Shown in pieces: positions 18,182 to 27,374 of a DNA stretch of 64,000 nt. Position numbers and translations under genes: made by a program. The stretch covers positions 128,623-192,622 of the forward strand of contig BJHK01000001.1 in the NCBI GenBank assembly GCA_014192425.1. The letters are read 5' to 3'. The notes under the pieces are model-generated. The model was not told the origin of the DNA and did no database searches. It saw nothing but the letters and a program-made list of their open reading frames with translations. Each line of letters starts with the position of its first letter. Positions within the stretch are counted from its first letter, which is position 1. This DNA comes from Planctomycetia bacterium. Lineage in GTDB: Bacteria; Planctomycetota; Planctomycetia; Pirellulales; UBA1268.

Positions 18182-19084
18182 ATGGCGGTTTGCGCAGCGG
18201 CGGTTCGGGAAACGGTCAGTACGCCTGCTCGTGGAGCCAGGTGCGGGCTGGTCGCCCTGGCAGTCTTCGTCGGCTGCGTGTCGATCGCGAGCGCCCAGCA
18301 GGGGCCGGGGCTCGTGCCCAACGGTGACGTGGCCCGCGGAAATGCGGACGCCAGTGATGCGGCGGCGATGGTCGCCGAGGGGCATCCGCTGCAACCGGCC
18401 CTGGAACTCGCCACGCGCGGCCTGGCCGGCCTGCGCGGCAAGATCAAGGACTATTCCTGCACGGTCGTCAAGCGGGAACGGATCGACGGCAAACTCGGCG
18501 AGCACGAGTACATGTTCGCGAAGATCCGCCACGAGCCGTTCAGTGTCTACCTTTACTTTCTCTCGCCTGACGCGGTGAAGGGGCAGGAGGTGATATACGT
18601 CGATGGGCAGAACGACGGCAATATGCTGGCCCACGCTGGCAGTGGCGTGCGGGCCCTGGTGGGCACGGTTTCGCTCAAGCCCCAGAGCCAGCTTGCGATG
18701 ACCGGCAATCGGTATGCGATCACCGAGCTCGGCGTGGAGAATCTGGCCAGGCGACTCGTGGAGGTCGCCGAGCACGACAGCAAGTTCGGCGAGTGCGAGG
18801 TGAACTTCTTCCCCAATGCCAAGGTCAGCGGTCGCGTCTGCACCTGCGTGCAGGTCGTTCATCCGGTGCCGCGGCGAAATTTCCGCTTCCACCTGGCCCG
18901 CGTCTTCATCGACGACGAATACACCATCCCGATTCGCTACGAGGCCTATGACTGGCCGCACGAGGCGGGAGGGAAGCCGGTGCTGATGGAGGAGTACACG
19001 TACGTGAACGTGAAGATCAACAACGGCTTCACGGATGCCGATTTCGACCCGAAAAACACCGCCTACAAGTTCGGCGGCAAGTGA
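18182..19084 (+). CDS. DUF1571 domain protein, secreted
   Basis: 300 aa from the ATG at 18182, placed five bases after GGAGGG; ATGs at 18179 and 18170 are alternatives. It has a signal peptide (LVALAVFVGCVSIASAQ) and then a DUF1571 domain. Recognisable features are DYSCTVVKRERIDGKL near residue 90, RHEPFSVYLYFLSP, and a C-terminal VNVKINNGFTDADFDPKN. DUF1571 proteins are common in planctomycetes and have an LolA/outer-membrane-lipoprotein-sorting-like character, but their role is unproven. The LysM gene follows after 115 bases on the same strand. Confidence 0.8.
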   Translation: MAVCAAAVRETVSTPARGARCGLVALAVFVGCVSIASAQQGPGLVPNGDVARGNADASDAAAMVAEGHPLQPALELATRGLAGLRGKIKDYSCTVVKRERIDGKLGEHEYMFAKIRHEPFSVYLYFLSPDAVKGQEVIYVDGQNDGNMLAHAGSGVRALVGTVSLKPQSQLAMTGNRYAITELGVENLARRLVEVAEHDSKFGECEVNFFPNAKVSGRVCTCVQVVHPVPRRNFRFHLARVFIDDEYTIPIRYEAYDWPHEAGGKPVLMEEYTYVNVKINNGFTDADFDPKNTAYKFGGK

Positions 19085-19199
19085 TCGCCCCAGCCGCAAT
19101 CGCTCTGGCGGCGGACGGTGATTTTCGCGAGACTCGCCCCGGCGGGACCGGCTCGGGCCGTGGTTCCGGTCGTGTGACTTCCGGCCTGTGGTGTCCGGC

Positions 19200-20009
19200 A
19201 TGGGGCGTGAAGCAAAAATTCTTCTCGGTTTCCTCGGCCTGCTGGGCGGCGTCTTCTGTGGCGTCCTGGCGATGAAGTTGTTCGTGCACCGCCCGCCGAC
19301 CGGCGTTGGTCCGGACATGCCGGGTGTATTGGCGGCCGGCCGCGCGTCCCGAACTTCCGGGGATGGCCCTGTCTCGGGTTTGCCGGCACGTGCTTTCGCG
19401 GCAGCGCCTCCGTTGATGAGCGTCGCGGCACAGGCCCTGCCGAATGACGCGGTCGCAAGGGGAGACGAGCTGCAGGGCCCGGAGCACGAGTCAGCGCTCG
19501 GCTCACGGAGGTTCGAAGCGGCGCTGGAGTCGCAACCGGTGGAGACGGCCTCCCGATTTTCTGACCGGGGCGCCGATGTTGGCGACCTGCCGAGGGATGT
19601 GTTCGTGAAGCCGGTCGGTTTCGAGGATGCCGTGTCGTTGCCTGTTGGCGATGTGTCGCCGGCATCTTCCCCGGTCGGGAAGGGGGGGGCGACGGCTCCT
19701 GCGGGACAGGCAGTCGCGGCGCCGGCAGTCGCGGGACAGGCATTGGTCGCGACCGGTGCGACTGCGTTAGTCAGTGGCTACGAGGTGCAGCCTGGCGACT
19801 CGTGGTGGCGCGTCGCGGAACGCGTTTACGGTGACGGTCGTTTGTATCGAGCGCTCTTTGCTTGGAACCGGGCGATTGATCCACGCGTAGCACTCGTTCC
19901 AGGAACGCGTTTGGAGGTGCCGCCGCTCGGGCGGTTGGTGACCGTCTGGCCCCGTCTTGTGCCAGCGTTGCCAGCGGCAGCGTTGCCAGCGGGACAGGCA
20001 TCGCCGTAA
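19200..20009 (+). CDS. Membrane-anchored LysM domain protein
   Basis: 269 aa from the ATG at 19200. An N-terminal helix (ILLGFLGLLGGVFCGVLAM) acts as anchor or signal. A long low-complexity linker rich in Ala, Pro, Val and Gly follows (residues ~40-185). A LysM domain ends the protein (~190-245: YEVQPGDSWWRVAERVYGD...LVPGTRLEVPPL). LysM binds peptidoglycan-type glycans, so the protein probably links membrane and cell wall. Three GGACAGGCA words fall inside the coding sequence (19704, 19734, 19992), each in low-complexity sequence. Confidence 0.8.
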   Translation: MGREAKILLGFLGLLGGVFCGVLAMKLFVHRPPTGVGPDMPGVLAAGRASRTSGDGPVSGLPARAFAAAPPLMSVAAQALPNDAVARGDELQGPEHESALGSRRFEAALESQPVETASRFSDRGADVGDLPRDVFVKPVGFEDAVSLPVGDVSPASSPVGKGGATAPAGQAVAAPAVAGQALVATGATALVSGYEVQPGDSWWRVAERVYGDGRLYRALFAWNRAIDPRVALVPGTRLEVPPLGRLVTVWPRLVPALPAAALPAGQASP

Positions 20010-20223
20010 AGCCCGCGGCGACGGTGCCGGAGGAGCGATCCTGAGACCAGTGGCACTGCCTTGGAAATCTTGATCCAGGCGATACGGGGCCTAATGCCCA
20101 GCCGGCAGGGAACCTGTCGACAATGAGACGCCAAACCGCTGCTGCCCAATGATTCAGATTCGGTGAAAGAGCAGTGCAAGCATTTCTTGCCTGGAAGCGG
20201 TTACCTCAACACGCTGACTGCAG

Positions 20224-21258
20224 TTACACGCAGCCGAACGCATTCTCGACGCGATGACGTCCGAGTCGGAGAGCCACCGCCTTCAGGCGTTCGGGGCGTG
20301 TCGTGCAGTAGTTGCCCAGCCATCGTGTCTTGTGCAGCAGATGGTTCATGGCGTTGTTCCAAGTCGCTGCAGAAGCGCCAATTCTCTCGATGATCGCCGC
20401 CACCTTACGGGAAAGTCGCGCCCGGCCGGAGCGGCATAGGCGAGCCGTCCAGTCAACGAGTTGCAGGTAGCCAGAAAGAGAGAAGCCAACCAACAGTCCT
20501 TCTCGTGTGCTGCCTTGCCCTCGGCGGTCTTGCAGTGGACAAAGCCAGTGGAGTTGCTCGATATTGCCCTCCAACTGTGCCGCCGCCGATGAGCCCGCCT
20601 GAAACGCCGCTTGGAGCCTTGCAAGGGCATTCATTTTTCGAACGTGACGAATGCGTTGCCGAATCGAGGTGTGAAGGCTGTCTTCAGGAAGTTTTGCAAT
20701 CCCCGCGGCCAGCGGGTTGAGGTCGATGTAGGCACACGTCGCGAGCAGGGCTGCCTCATCAAGAATGGCGATCGACTTGTAGCGGGCCTCCCAGAAAGTT
20801 CCTCTGCAATTGTCCTCCTTGTTCGCCAGCCGCGACAGTGGCTCCTTGATCGCTTTCATGAACCACCCGAGGTCGGACAACCGTTCTCGGATAGTCCCGA
20901 CTCGGCCTGGGTTCCTGCATTGCTGATCGACCCACGCCTTGACCTCTTCTGGGGACTGCATGTCGAGGCCTCGGGGCGGATAGATCGCGATCCAGCGCCG
21001 GAGCACTTCCTCGTCACTCCAGCCTGCCGCCACCTCGGGATCAATCCGGCAGAGAATGTGGAGGTGATTGTCCAGTATCGCGAAGCCACTCACCGCTATC
21101 GCAAAAGAATGGGCAAGGTCCTCGAGCCGCATTTCGACCCACAATTTCCGATGTTCAAACCCTCGGCCACACAACGATGCCTGACGCACGCATCTTGAAA
21201 TGCAGTGGTAGTGCCGAGTGACTGCAGTATCCACGAGTTGCCGTCGTGCCATTGTCAT
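20224..21258 (-). CDS. HUH (Y1) transposase, REP-associated/IS200-like family
   Basis: 344 aa from the ATG at 21258, preceded by a perfect GGAGG eight bases upstream. The Y1-transposase core is visible: RHYHCISRCVRQ near 15-26, then the HUH motif as ILDNHLHIL (H65, H67), and a downstream helix LLATCAYIDLNPLAAGI that ends the domain, as in RAYT proteins. It is longer than classical IS200 TnpA (~150 aa) and has a C-terminal extension. I found no matching partner gene or clear element ends, so it may be a domesticated, immobile copy. Its base composition is less G+C-rich than its neighbours, which suggests acquisition. It sits in the middle of the GGACAGGCA repeat cluster. Confidence 0.75.
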   Translation of the reverse strand: MTMARRQLVDTAVTRHYHCISRCVRQASLCGRGFEHRKLWVEMRLEDLAHSFAIAVSGFAILDNHLHILCRIDPEVAAGWSDEEVLRRWIAIYPPRGLDMQSPEEVKAWVDQQCRNPGRVGTIRERLSDLGWFMKAIKEPLSRLANKEDNCRGTFWEARYKSIAILDEAALLATCAYIDLNPLAAGIAKLPEDSLHTSIRQRIRHVRKMNALARLQAAFQAGSSAAAQLEGNIEQLHWLCPLQDRRGQGSTREGLLVGFSLSGYLQLVDWTARLCRSGRARLSRKVAAIIERIGASAATWNNAMNHLLHKTRWLGNYCTTRPERLKAVALRLGRHRVENAFGCV

Positions 21259-21312
21259 GCCGCAATCCTCCAAAAGTGAACGTCAGTACACTATCAGGAG
21301 GTAGGCACGGTG

Positions 21313-22203
21313 TCAATCGAGTGCGTTGCGAGTTGCTGCGGCACGCAGTTTTGCAGATCTGCTGCGCGGATTCAGCCTGATTTCCTCGGCCGAAGCCTCG
21401 ACCGGTTTTCGCGTGAGTGACTGCCACACCTGCTGGTTGCGGAAGGCTTCCTTGACGAGCCTGTCCTCTAGCGAATGAAACGCAATGACAACCAGCCGGC
21501 CGCCGACTGATAGCCGGCTCGGTATTCGTTCGAGGGCGACCTGCAGCGATTTGAGTTCCTGGTTGACGGCGATCCGCAGTGCCTGGAATGTGCGGGTGGC
21601 GGGGTGAATCCGGGCCGGTGCTTGTTGACGGGGAACCGCCGCCATAACGATAGCGGCAAGTTCACGCGCCGACCGGATCGGACTTCGCTCGCGTGCCGCT
21701 GCAATCCGCCGCGCGATCCGCCGGCTGAACCGCTCCTCGCCGAATTCGTAAATGAGGTCGGCGAGGCTCTCTGGCCGCATGCGGTTGATCAGTCGCCAGG
21801 CGGGTTCTCCCTCGGTCGGGTCGAAGCGAAGGTCCAAGGGGCCTGCGGATTCGAAGGAAAAGCCACGGGAATCATCGGCCAACTGATCACTCGAGAGGCC
21901 GACGTCGAGAAGAACGCGATCGACGGTCGGTATGCCGAGGGCATCGAGAACCTCGGGAATATCGCAGAAATTAGCTTGTGCAAACCGCAGTGGGCGACCT
22001 GCGAACTCACGAACTCCGCGATCGATGGCGCAGGGGTCGCGGTCGATCGCCACCACGAGCCCCTGGTTTCCGACCGCGTCTGCGAGCAATCGAGCGTGAC
22101 CGCCGCCCCCGAGAGTGCCGTCGACGACGGTCATGCCGGAGCGAATGTCCAAGTACGAAGTCACCTCCGCGGCGAGAACAGGAATGTGGACGGAGATATT
22201 CAT
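21313..22203 (-). CDS. rsmH: 16S rRNA (cytosine(1402)-N(4))-methyltransferase
   Basis: 296 aa from the ATG at 22203, which begins MNISVHIPVLAAEV, the usual RsmH N-terminus. The SAM-binding motif is DGTLGGGGHARLL, followed by AIDRDP. LLDVGLSSDQL and the C-terminal VIAFHSLEDRLVK are family hallmarks. It N4-methylates C1402 in the ribosomal P site. In many bacteria rsmH opens the division/cell-wall cluster. Here it is isolated, with no mraZ, ftsL or mur genes beside it, which fits planctomycetes. Confidence 0.92.
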   Translation of the reverse strand: MNISVHIPVLAAEVTSYLDIRSGMTVVDGTLGGGGHARLLADAVGNQGLVVAIDRDPCAIDRGVREFAGRPLRFAQANFCDIPEVLDALGIPTVDRVLLDVGLSSDQLADDSRGFSFESAGPLDLRFDPTEGEPAWRLINRMRPESLADLIYEFGEERFSRRIARRIAAARERSPIRSARELAAIVMAAVPRQQAPARIHPATRTFQALRIAVNQELKSLQVALERIPSRLSVGGRLVVIAFHSLEDRLVKEAFRNQQVWQSLTRKPVEASAEEIRLNPRSRSAKLRAAATRNALD

Positions 22204-22328
22204 GTCGGGGTTCACAAACCCAACATCATATCCGGCGGGCGGTTTTGCGGATGGGCAGCGGGACGCCTTTGGAAAGCGGGTGCTCTGTCCAGGCCGAGCA
22301 GCGGTTGCCTGGTCTCTTGAGACGCATG

Positions 22329-22382
22329 CCCGTCCCTGCCTGTCCTTTTGCGAGCCCCGTCCCTGCCTGTCCTTTTGCGAGC
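22329..22382. repeat. Exact 27-bp tandem duplication containing the TGCCTGTCC word
   Basis: Two identical 27-bp units (22329-22355 and 22356-22382, core CCTGCCTGTCCTTTTGCGAG) sit in the gap between rsmH and queA. A third TGCCTGTCC follows at 22388. Only two units exist, so this is not a CRISPR array. Confidence 0.8.
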
Positions 22383-22477
22383 CCGGATGCCTGTCCCGCA
22401 GCGCGTCGCAAGGCACCGCGGAACAACGGCCAGACTGGACGCTGGGCCGCGTATGATTGCCGGTTACACTCGTCGTT

Positions 22478-23548
22478 ATGGGAGATGCCGATCTTTACGA
22501 GTATGACCTTCCCCGTGAACTCATTGCCCAGGAGCCGCTCGCCGACCGGCCTGCGGCCCGACTTTTGCATCTGCACCGCAGGACAGGCATCATTGCCCAT
22601 CGCCGCGTTCGGGACCTGCCAGACATTCTGCGAGCAGGTGATCTACTCGTCGTGAACGACACGCAGGTCCTGCCAGCTCGACTGCGCGGTCGGCGACTGG
22701 AGACCGGTGGTGCCTGGGAAGGCCTGTTCCTGCGGGCAGCCAGCGACGAAGAGCATCCCGGGGCTTGGGTGATCCTGGCCCAGACCCGTGGCCGAATGCA
22801 CCCTGGCGAGCGGATCGTGCTCAGAGACCGGTCCGATGTCGACGCCGGGATGCTGCACCTCGTCGGCCGGACGGCCGGCGGCGGCTGGCTGGCCATGCCC
22901 GACGAGCAGGGGCCATTCGCCGCGATCCTGGCCCGCGTGGGGCATGTGCCCCTGCCCGGCTACATTCGCAAGGGCATGGCGGTCGCGGCGGACATCGACC
23001 GCTACCAGACCATTTTTGCCCGCGAGCCAGGGTCGGCCGCCGCTCCCACCGCGGGCCTGCACTTTACTCCCGAACTGCTGACCACACTCGCTGAACGTGG
23101 CGTTCATAAGGCTGCCGTCACGCTCCACGTCGGGCTCGACACGTTCCGGCCGATTTCGACCGAATCGGTCGCCGAGCATCCGATGCACAGCGAGTGGTGT
23201 GCCTGTCCTGCGGAGACTGTCGCGGCCATTCGCGAGGCGAAGGCCCGCGGCGGACGGGTGGTGGCCGTGGGCACGACCGCCGTCCGCACGCTCGAGACCG
23301 CAGCCCGCGCCGGCGGCGTGGCGGATAGCCTCGTCCCATGGAGCGGAACCACCGACCTGTTCATACGCCCCGGCTTCGACTTTCGCGTCGTCGACTGCCT
23401 GCTCACCAACTTCCACATGCCGCGTACAACGCTCATGGTGCTCGTCTGCACGTTCGCCTCCCAGTCCCTCATCGAGCAGGCGTACGCCGTGGCGATCCAG
23501 GAACGATACCGGTTCCTGAGCTACGGCGACGCCATGCTGATCGACTGA
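22478..23548 (+). CDS. queA: S-adenosylmethionine:tRNA ribosyltransferase-isomerase
   Basis: 356 aa from the ATG at 22478, divergent from rsmH. Family features: N-terminal YDLPRELIAQEPL, LLVVNDTQVLPARL, AAPTAGLHFTPELL, HVGLDTFRPI, and C-terminal LLTNFHMPRTTLMVLV. QueA transfers the ribosyl part of SAM to preQ1 at tRNA position 34, making epoxyqueuosine. No other queuosine genes are in the window. Two copies of the GGACAGGCA word (either strand) fall in this gene. Confidence 0.93.
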   Translation: MGDADLYEYDLPRELIAQEPLADRPAARLLHLHRRTGIIAHRRVRDLPDILRAGDLLVVNDTQVLPARLRGRRLETGGAWEGLFLRAASDEEHPGAWVILAQTRGRMHPGERIVLRDRSDVDAGMLHLVGRTAGGGWLAMPDEQGPFAAILARVGHVPLPGYIRKGMAVAADIDRYQTIFAREPGSAAAPTAGLHFTPELLTTLAERGVHKAAVTLHVGLDTFRPISTESVAEHPMHSEWCACPAETVAAIREAKARGGRVVAVGTTAVRTLETAARAGGVADSLVPWSGTTDLFIRPGFDFRVVDCLLTNFHMPRTTLMVLVCTFASQSLIEQAYAVAIQERYRFLSYGDAMLID

Positions 23549-23771
23549 CCGCATGCTTGCATGGGCGAGGCTCGTCAGGCCGTTCATGGGACGGTTTCGG
23601 CAGGCCAGGAATCGACGGAGGACAGGCATGACCCTTTCGAACCTTTCGCCCTCCAAGTGGAACATGTGAGAGACGACTGGGCGTCAGGCTTGCACGTCGG
23701 GAGAAACGCCCGTGGGGCCGGAGGAAGCGGCTCGTTGTGCCGCGAAACAGCCGGTGCCCTGGGCAGGCGGT

Positions 23772-24848
23772 TCAGGGAGCGGCGCCGACGTCGAGGGCGA
23801 ACTCGGTCGCAAGCCGCAGGGCGGTTGCCGCCGTCTCCGAGCCGGGCGCGGTTTTCTGGATGCCGCGGACGGCATCGGTCATCTGCCGCCGCGTCGGCGC
23901 CGGCACCGCCTTCACCATCTCTGGGGTGATCTTCCCGTCGGGCTCGTCGCCGAAGGCCCGCAGCACGTTGGCCCGCAGTACCTGGAGCTTCGCGAGCTGT
24001 TGGGCAGCCTTGATGGCTGTCTGAAAGCCCTTGTCCTTCTTCCACTCCCGGAGCGTGTCGGCCGCCTCGGCACCGACGTCGCTCCCCTTGAAGGCGGTCG
24101 AGCAGCGCTGCACGAGGTCGGCTGCGCCGGCGGGGTTCGCGGCCTTCATCTCCACCCCTGCGGCGAGCATGCGCCGGCCATGGGCCTCGAGCTTCTCGAC
24201 GACGAACTTTGCCTCGTCGGCCGTGGCCGCGTCCTTCGACGAGGTGAGCGAGGCCGCCTTGCGCAGCGCGGGCCCGAAAGCCGCCTCGTTCCGCAGCCCC
24301 TCGTTGAGGGCGGCGAGCTTCTCCAGGCGCCGCCCCTCGAGGAGCCCCGACGGGGCCGCCTTCACGGCCGCGAGGATCGCGTCGTGAGCCCGGAAGGGGG
24401 ATCCGCGATAGACGCACTTCCCTGTGTGGTCGAAGAGCATGCAGTGCGGAATGCCCTGGAAGTCGTTGCCGCCCTGAACCGAGGCTTCGGCGACGATCGT
24501 GAACGTGATGCCGAGTTCGGCCGCCGCCGCGCGCACGGCGGCGGGGTCGCCTCCCTGCGCGTGGGCCCCGATGACGACGAGCCCCTGCGGGGCCAGTTCC
24601 TGGTGGGCCTCCTCGAGCTTCGGCATGCTGGCGATGCAGGGGGGGCAGCTGACGCCCCAGAACTCAAGCAGCACGACTCGGTGGGCGAGCGACTGGGGCG
24701 TCAGCTGCGGTCCCGACACGTGACTACCCAACTGGATGCCGGCGGTCGTCACGCCCATGTTGAACTCTTCGGCAGCGCGCCCGGTCTCGAGCACCGCCAC
24801 CATCACCAGCCCGCCGGCCAACGCCGCGGCGAATCGCCGGATTCTCAT
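23772..24848 (-). CDS. Secreted thioredoxin-fold protein (TlpA-like)
   Basis: 358 aa from the ATG at 24848. A signal peptide (RFAAALAGGLVMVAVLETGRAA) precedes a TlpA/ResA-like domain with the redox motif WGVSCPPC (C68, C71) and a later GIPHCMLFD carrying the cis-Pro region. The C-terminal ~180 residues are helical, Ala/Lys-rich and of unknown role. It is expected to act as a thiol-disulfide reductase outside the cytoplasm. It is convergent with queA and divergent from the Nudix gene. Confidence 0.8.
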   Translation of the reverse strand: MRIRRFAAALAGGLVMVAVLETGRAAEEFNMGVTTAGIQLGSHVSGPQLTPQSLAHRVVLLEFWGVSCPPCIASMPKLEEAHQELAPQGLVVIGAHAQGGDPAAVRAAAAELGITFTIVAEASVQGGNDFQGIPHCMLFDHTGKCVYRGSPFRAHDAILAAVKAAPSGLLEGRRLEKLAALNEGLRNEAAFGPALRKAASLTSSKDAATADEAKFVVEKLEAHGRRMLAAGVEMKAANPAGAADLVQRCSTAFKGSDVGAEAADTLREWKKDKGFQTAIKAAQQLAKLQVLRANVLRAFGDEPDGKITPEMVKAVPAPTRRQMTDAVRGIQKTAPGSETAATALRLATEFALDVGAAP

Positions 24849-25075
24849 CGACCGAATCTCCTCGCGGCTCTTGGGTTCATTCCCTCCCCGACAGCGTACC
24901 GGCGTGCTCCCTTCCCGGCGACAACCGCGTCGCTGCGCGGACCGCCGCCCGCGTCGCCGGGCGGACCGGCGCGGGCCGCCGGCTTGAGAAGTCCCGGCGC
25001 CAGGGGCTATTCTGCGGGAGACAGGCACGCGGCTCGGGATCGCGGCCGCGGAAGACATTCGACGAGGAGAGGACG

Positions 25076-25705
25076 ATGGCGAATCCGCTGGACGAGGACG
25101 TGCTCGTGGTGCCGCGGGCACTGTTCGACAGGCTCGGCGCGTTCCAGGGCTTTTGCGCCGACGCCGCCGCCTACCTGCCGGAACTGCTCGACCCCGCGCA
25201 GACGTCGTGGCGACCGCGGGCGCACGTCGAGGACGATCCGTCGTTCAAGCAGTTGATCCCCTACTGCGTCCTCGCCTGGCGAAACGCCGCCGGGGACGAC
25301 CGCTACTTCGCCTACACACGCGGGGGTGGCCAGGGAGAGGCCCGGCTCCGCGCCAAGCGGTCGGTCGGCATAGGGGGGCACATCTCCAGCACCGACGGAG
25401 CCCACGGCGACGACACCTCCTACGAAGCGGGCATGCGGCGTGAACTGGCCGAGGAGATCGCCATCGACGGGGGCTGGCAATCGCGGTGCGTCGGGCTGAT
25501 CAACGACGATTCCAACGCCGTGGGGAGCGTGCACCTGGGGATCGTTCACGTGCTGGAACTGGAGCGGCCAGCCGTCGCGCCGCGCGAGGCCGCGGTCGCC
25601 GGCTGCGGCTTCGAGACGCTCGTTGCCCTGCTCGCCGACCGGGAACGGTTCGAAACCTGGTCGCAGATTACCCTCGACGCGCTGGCCGCGGGGAACGTGC
25701 GCTGA
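25076..25705 (+). CDS. Nudix-like hydrolase with an expanded Nudix box
   Basis: 209 aa. The box reads GIGGHISS...YEAGMRRELAEEI (about residues 98-130). The RE-x-x-EE catalytic half is intact, but there is an insertion where the G-x5-E half is normally compact. The fold around it (KRSVGIGGHIS, then VHLGIVHVLEL) fits Nudix enzymes that cleave nucleoside-diphosphate-linked substrates; substrate unknown. Its TGA is immediately followed by the ATG of the cysteine desulfurase, so the two are co-translated. Confidence 0.7.
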   Translation: MANPLDEDVLVVPRALFDRLGAFQGFCADAAAYLPELLDPAQTSWRPRAHVEDDPSFKQLIPYCVLAWRNAAGDDRYFAYTRGGGQGEARLRAKRSVGIGGHISSTDGAHGDDTSYEAGMRRELAEEIAIDGGWQSRCVGLINDDSNAVGSVHLGIVHVLELERPAVAPREAAVAGCGFETLVALLADRERFETWSQITLDALAAGNVR

Positions 25706-26935
25706 ATGGCCGCGGCCGACCGTCCCGCCACGATCTACCTCGACAACCACGCCACGACCCGGCTCGACCCGCGGGTTCTCGAGGAGATGCTCCCCTGGCT
25801 CACCGACCGCTACGGCAACGCCGGCAGCGCGACCCACGAGATGGGCCGGGAGGCCCGGGCCGCCGTCGAGGGGGCACGGGAGGAGTTCGCCGCCACGATC
25901 GGCGCCACGGCCCGGGAGATCGTGTTCACGAGCGGGGCCACCGAGAGCGCGAACCTGGCGATCCTGGGGACGGCGGCGCGGGCCGAGAGCTCGGGCCGCG
26001 CCGCCGGGCACGTGGTCACGCTCCTCACCGAGCACCACGCCGTTCTCGACCCGCTCGACCACCTGGAGCGGATGGGTGCGGCGGTGACGCGGCTGCCGGT
26101 GGGGCGGCAGGACGCGCCGGCAGACGCGGCGGGCCGCATCTCGCTGGCGACCCTGGAGGAGACGCTGCGGCCGGAGACGTTTCTCGTCTCGGTGCTGCTC
26201 GCCAACAACGAGATCGGCGTCGTGCAGGACGTGGCGGCGATCGCGGCAGTCGTGCATGATCGCGGTGCTCTCCTGCACGTCGACTGTGCGCAGGCCCTTG
26301 GCCGGATGCCGCTGGACGTGGACGCGATTGACGCCGACCTGGCGAGCTTCTCGGCGCACAAGTGCCACGGTCCGAAGGGGGTGGGAGCGCTCTACGTGCG
26401 GCGCCGGGGCCGGGCCGTCCGCGTGGCGCCGCTGGTCTTCGGCGGCGGCCAGGAGCGCGGGATGCGCAGCGGAACGCTCGACGTGCCGGGGATCGTCGGG
26501 CTGGCGGCGGCGGCCCGGCTGGCACGTGACGAGGGGCCGGCCGATGCCGCCCGCATGCGTGTGCTGCGGGACAGGCTCTGGGAGGGGCTCGCGGCCCGAG
26601 TTCCCGGGCTGGCCCTCAACGGCCCGGCGCTCGATGCCGTTAACGCTGCCGGGCGGCCACTGCGGCTGGTCAACAACCTGAACGTCCGCGTTCCGGGGGT
26701 GGACGGGCAGACACTGCTCGCCACGCTGGCCGACGCCGGGCTGGCACTGAGTTCCGGGAGCGCCTGCTCGTCGGAGAGCCCGCGGCCGAGCCACGTCCTC
26801 CTCGCGCTGGGGCTCGACGATGACGAGGCCCGGGCAAGCCTGCGTTTTGGACTGTCGCGGTTCACGACGGCGACCGAGATCGACACGGCCGTCGAGCGGA
26901 TCGCCGCCGGCGTCGAGCGTCTTCGCGCCCTGTAG
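25706..26935 (+). CDS. Cysteine desulfurase, IscS/NifS class
   Basis: 409 aa. PLP-enzyme residues are in place: H110 (LLTEHHAV), D193 (LHVDCAQ) and the PLP lysine K219 (SAHKCHGPKG). The active-site cysteine is C354 in SSGSACSSESPRPSHVL. It releases sulfur from cysteine as a persulfide for Fe-S clusters or tRNA thiolation. It directly abuts the Nudix gene. It is distinct from the second, SufS-class desulfurase at 42.2-44.0 kb, so this genome has at least two. Confidence 0.9.
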   Translation: MAAADRPATIYLDNHATTRLDPRVLEEMLPWLTDRYGNAGSATHEMGREARAAVEGAREEFAATIGATAREIVFTSGATESANLAILGTAARAESSGRAAGHVVTLLTEHHAVLDPLDHLERMGAAVTRLPVGRQDAPADAAGRISLATLEETLRPETFLVSVLLANNEIGVVQDVAAIAAVVHDRGALLHVDCAQALGRMPLDVDAIDADLASFSAHKCHGPKGVGALYVRRRGRAVRVAPLVFGGGQERGMRSGTLDVPGIVGLAAAARLARDEGPADAARMRVLRDRLWEGLAARVPGLALNGPALDAVNAAGRPLRLVNNLNVRVPGVDGQTLLATLADAGLALSSGSACSSESPRPSHVLLALGLDDDEARASLRFGLSRFTTATEIDTAVERIAAGVERLRAL

Positions 26936-26989
26936 TCCATCGCCGGGAGAGGACCTGTCTCCGTGCAGGCCGGTGCGGTTGGGGGACGG

Positions 26990-27346
26990 TCAGGCGGGCG
27001 CGATGGCGTCGATCTTGGCGGCGAGGATGAAATCGTTCTCGGACAGGCCGCCGATGGCGTGCGTGAAGATTTCAATCCAGACGTTGCGGTAGCCCTCGAC
27101 GTGCAGGTCGGGGTGGTGCTGCTCGCGTTCGGCGAGCGCTGCCACGTTGTTCACCAGTTTCACGGCCTCGCGAAAGTTCTTGAGCCGCACATCGCGACGG
27201 ATCCGCGTGCCGTCGTGGGTGAGCCGCCAAGCGGGCAGGGCACCAAGTTGGGCCTCGGCCTCGGCGGTCGAATACCTGGGGACGCCCCCTTCGCAGGGAA
27301 CGCAGTTTTTCGCGGACAGATCGCAGGCCTGTTTTGGAGTTTGCAT
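26990..27346 (-). CDS. 4a-hydroxytetrahydrobiopterin dehydratase
   Basis: 118 aa from the ATG at 27346. The pterin-4a-carbinolamine dehydratase signature is clear: EREQHHPDLHVEGYRNVWIE, then THAIGGLSENDFILAAKI. It dehydrates 4a-hydroxytetrahydropterin in pterin recycling. No aromatic amino acid hydroxylase is nearby. Convergent with the cysteine desulfurase. Confidence 0.9.
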   Translation of the reverse strand: MQTPKQACDLSAKNCVPCEGGVPRYSTAEAEAQLGALPAWRLTHDGTRIRRDVRLKNFREAVKLVNNVAALAEREQHHPDLHVEGYRNVWIEIFTHAIGGLSENDFILAAKIDAIAPA

Positions 27347-27374
27347 GGCCGAATCGTAGCAGACGCCCCGCAGG

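Noticed and set aside
20215-21229. TGACTGCAGT present on both sides of the transposase as possible element ends
   Set aside because: One copy is inside the coding sequence, and the match is short and palindromic (CTGCAG); probably chance.
22329-22396. Possible CRISPR start
   Set aside because: Only two units, directly adjacent with no spacers, and no cas genes in the window.
23628-23669. 13-codon reading frame after a GGAGG-like site downstream of queA
   Set aside because: Too short to support, and the start region coincides with the dispersed GGACAGGCA word.
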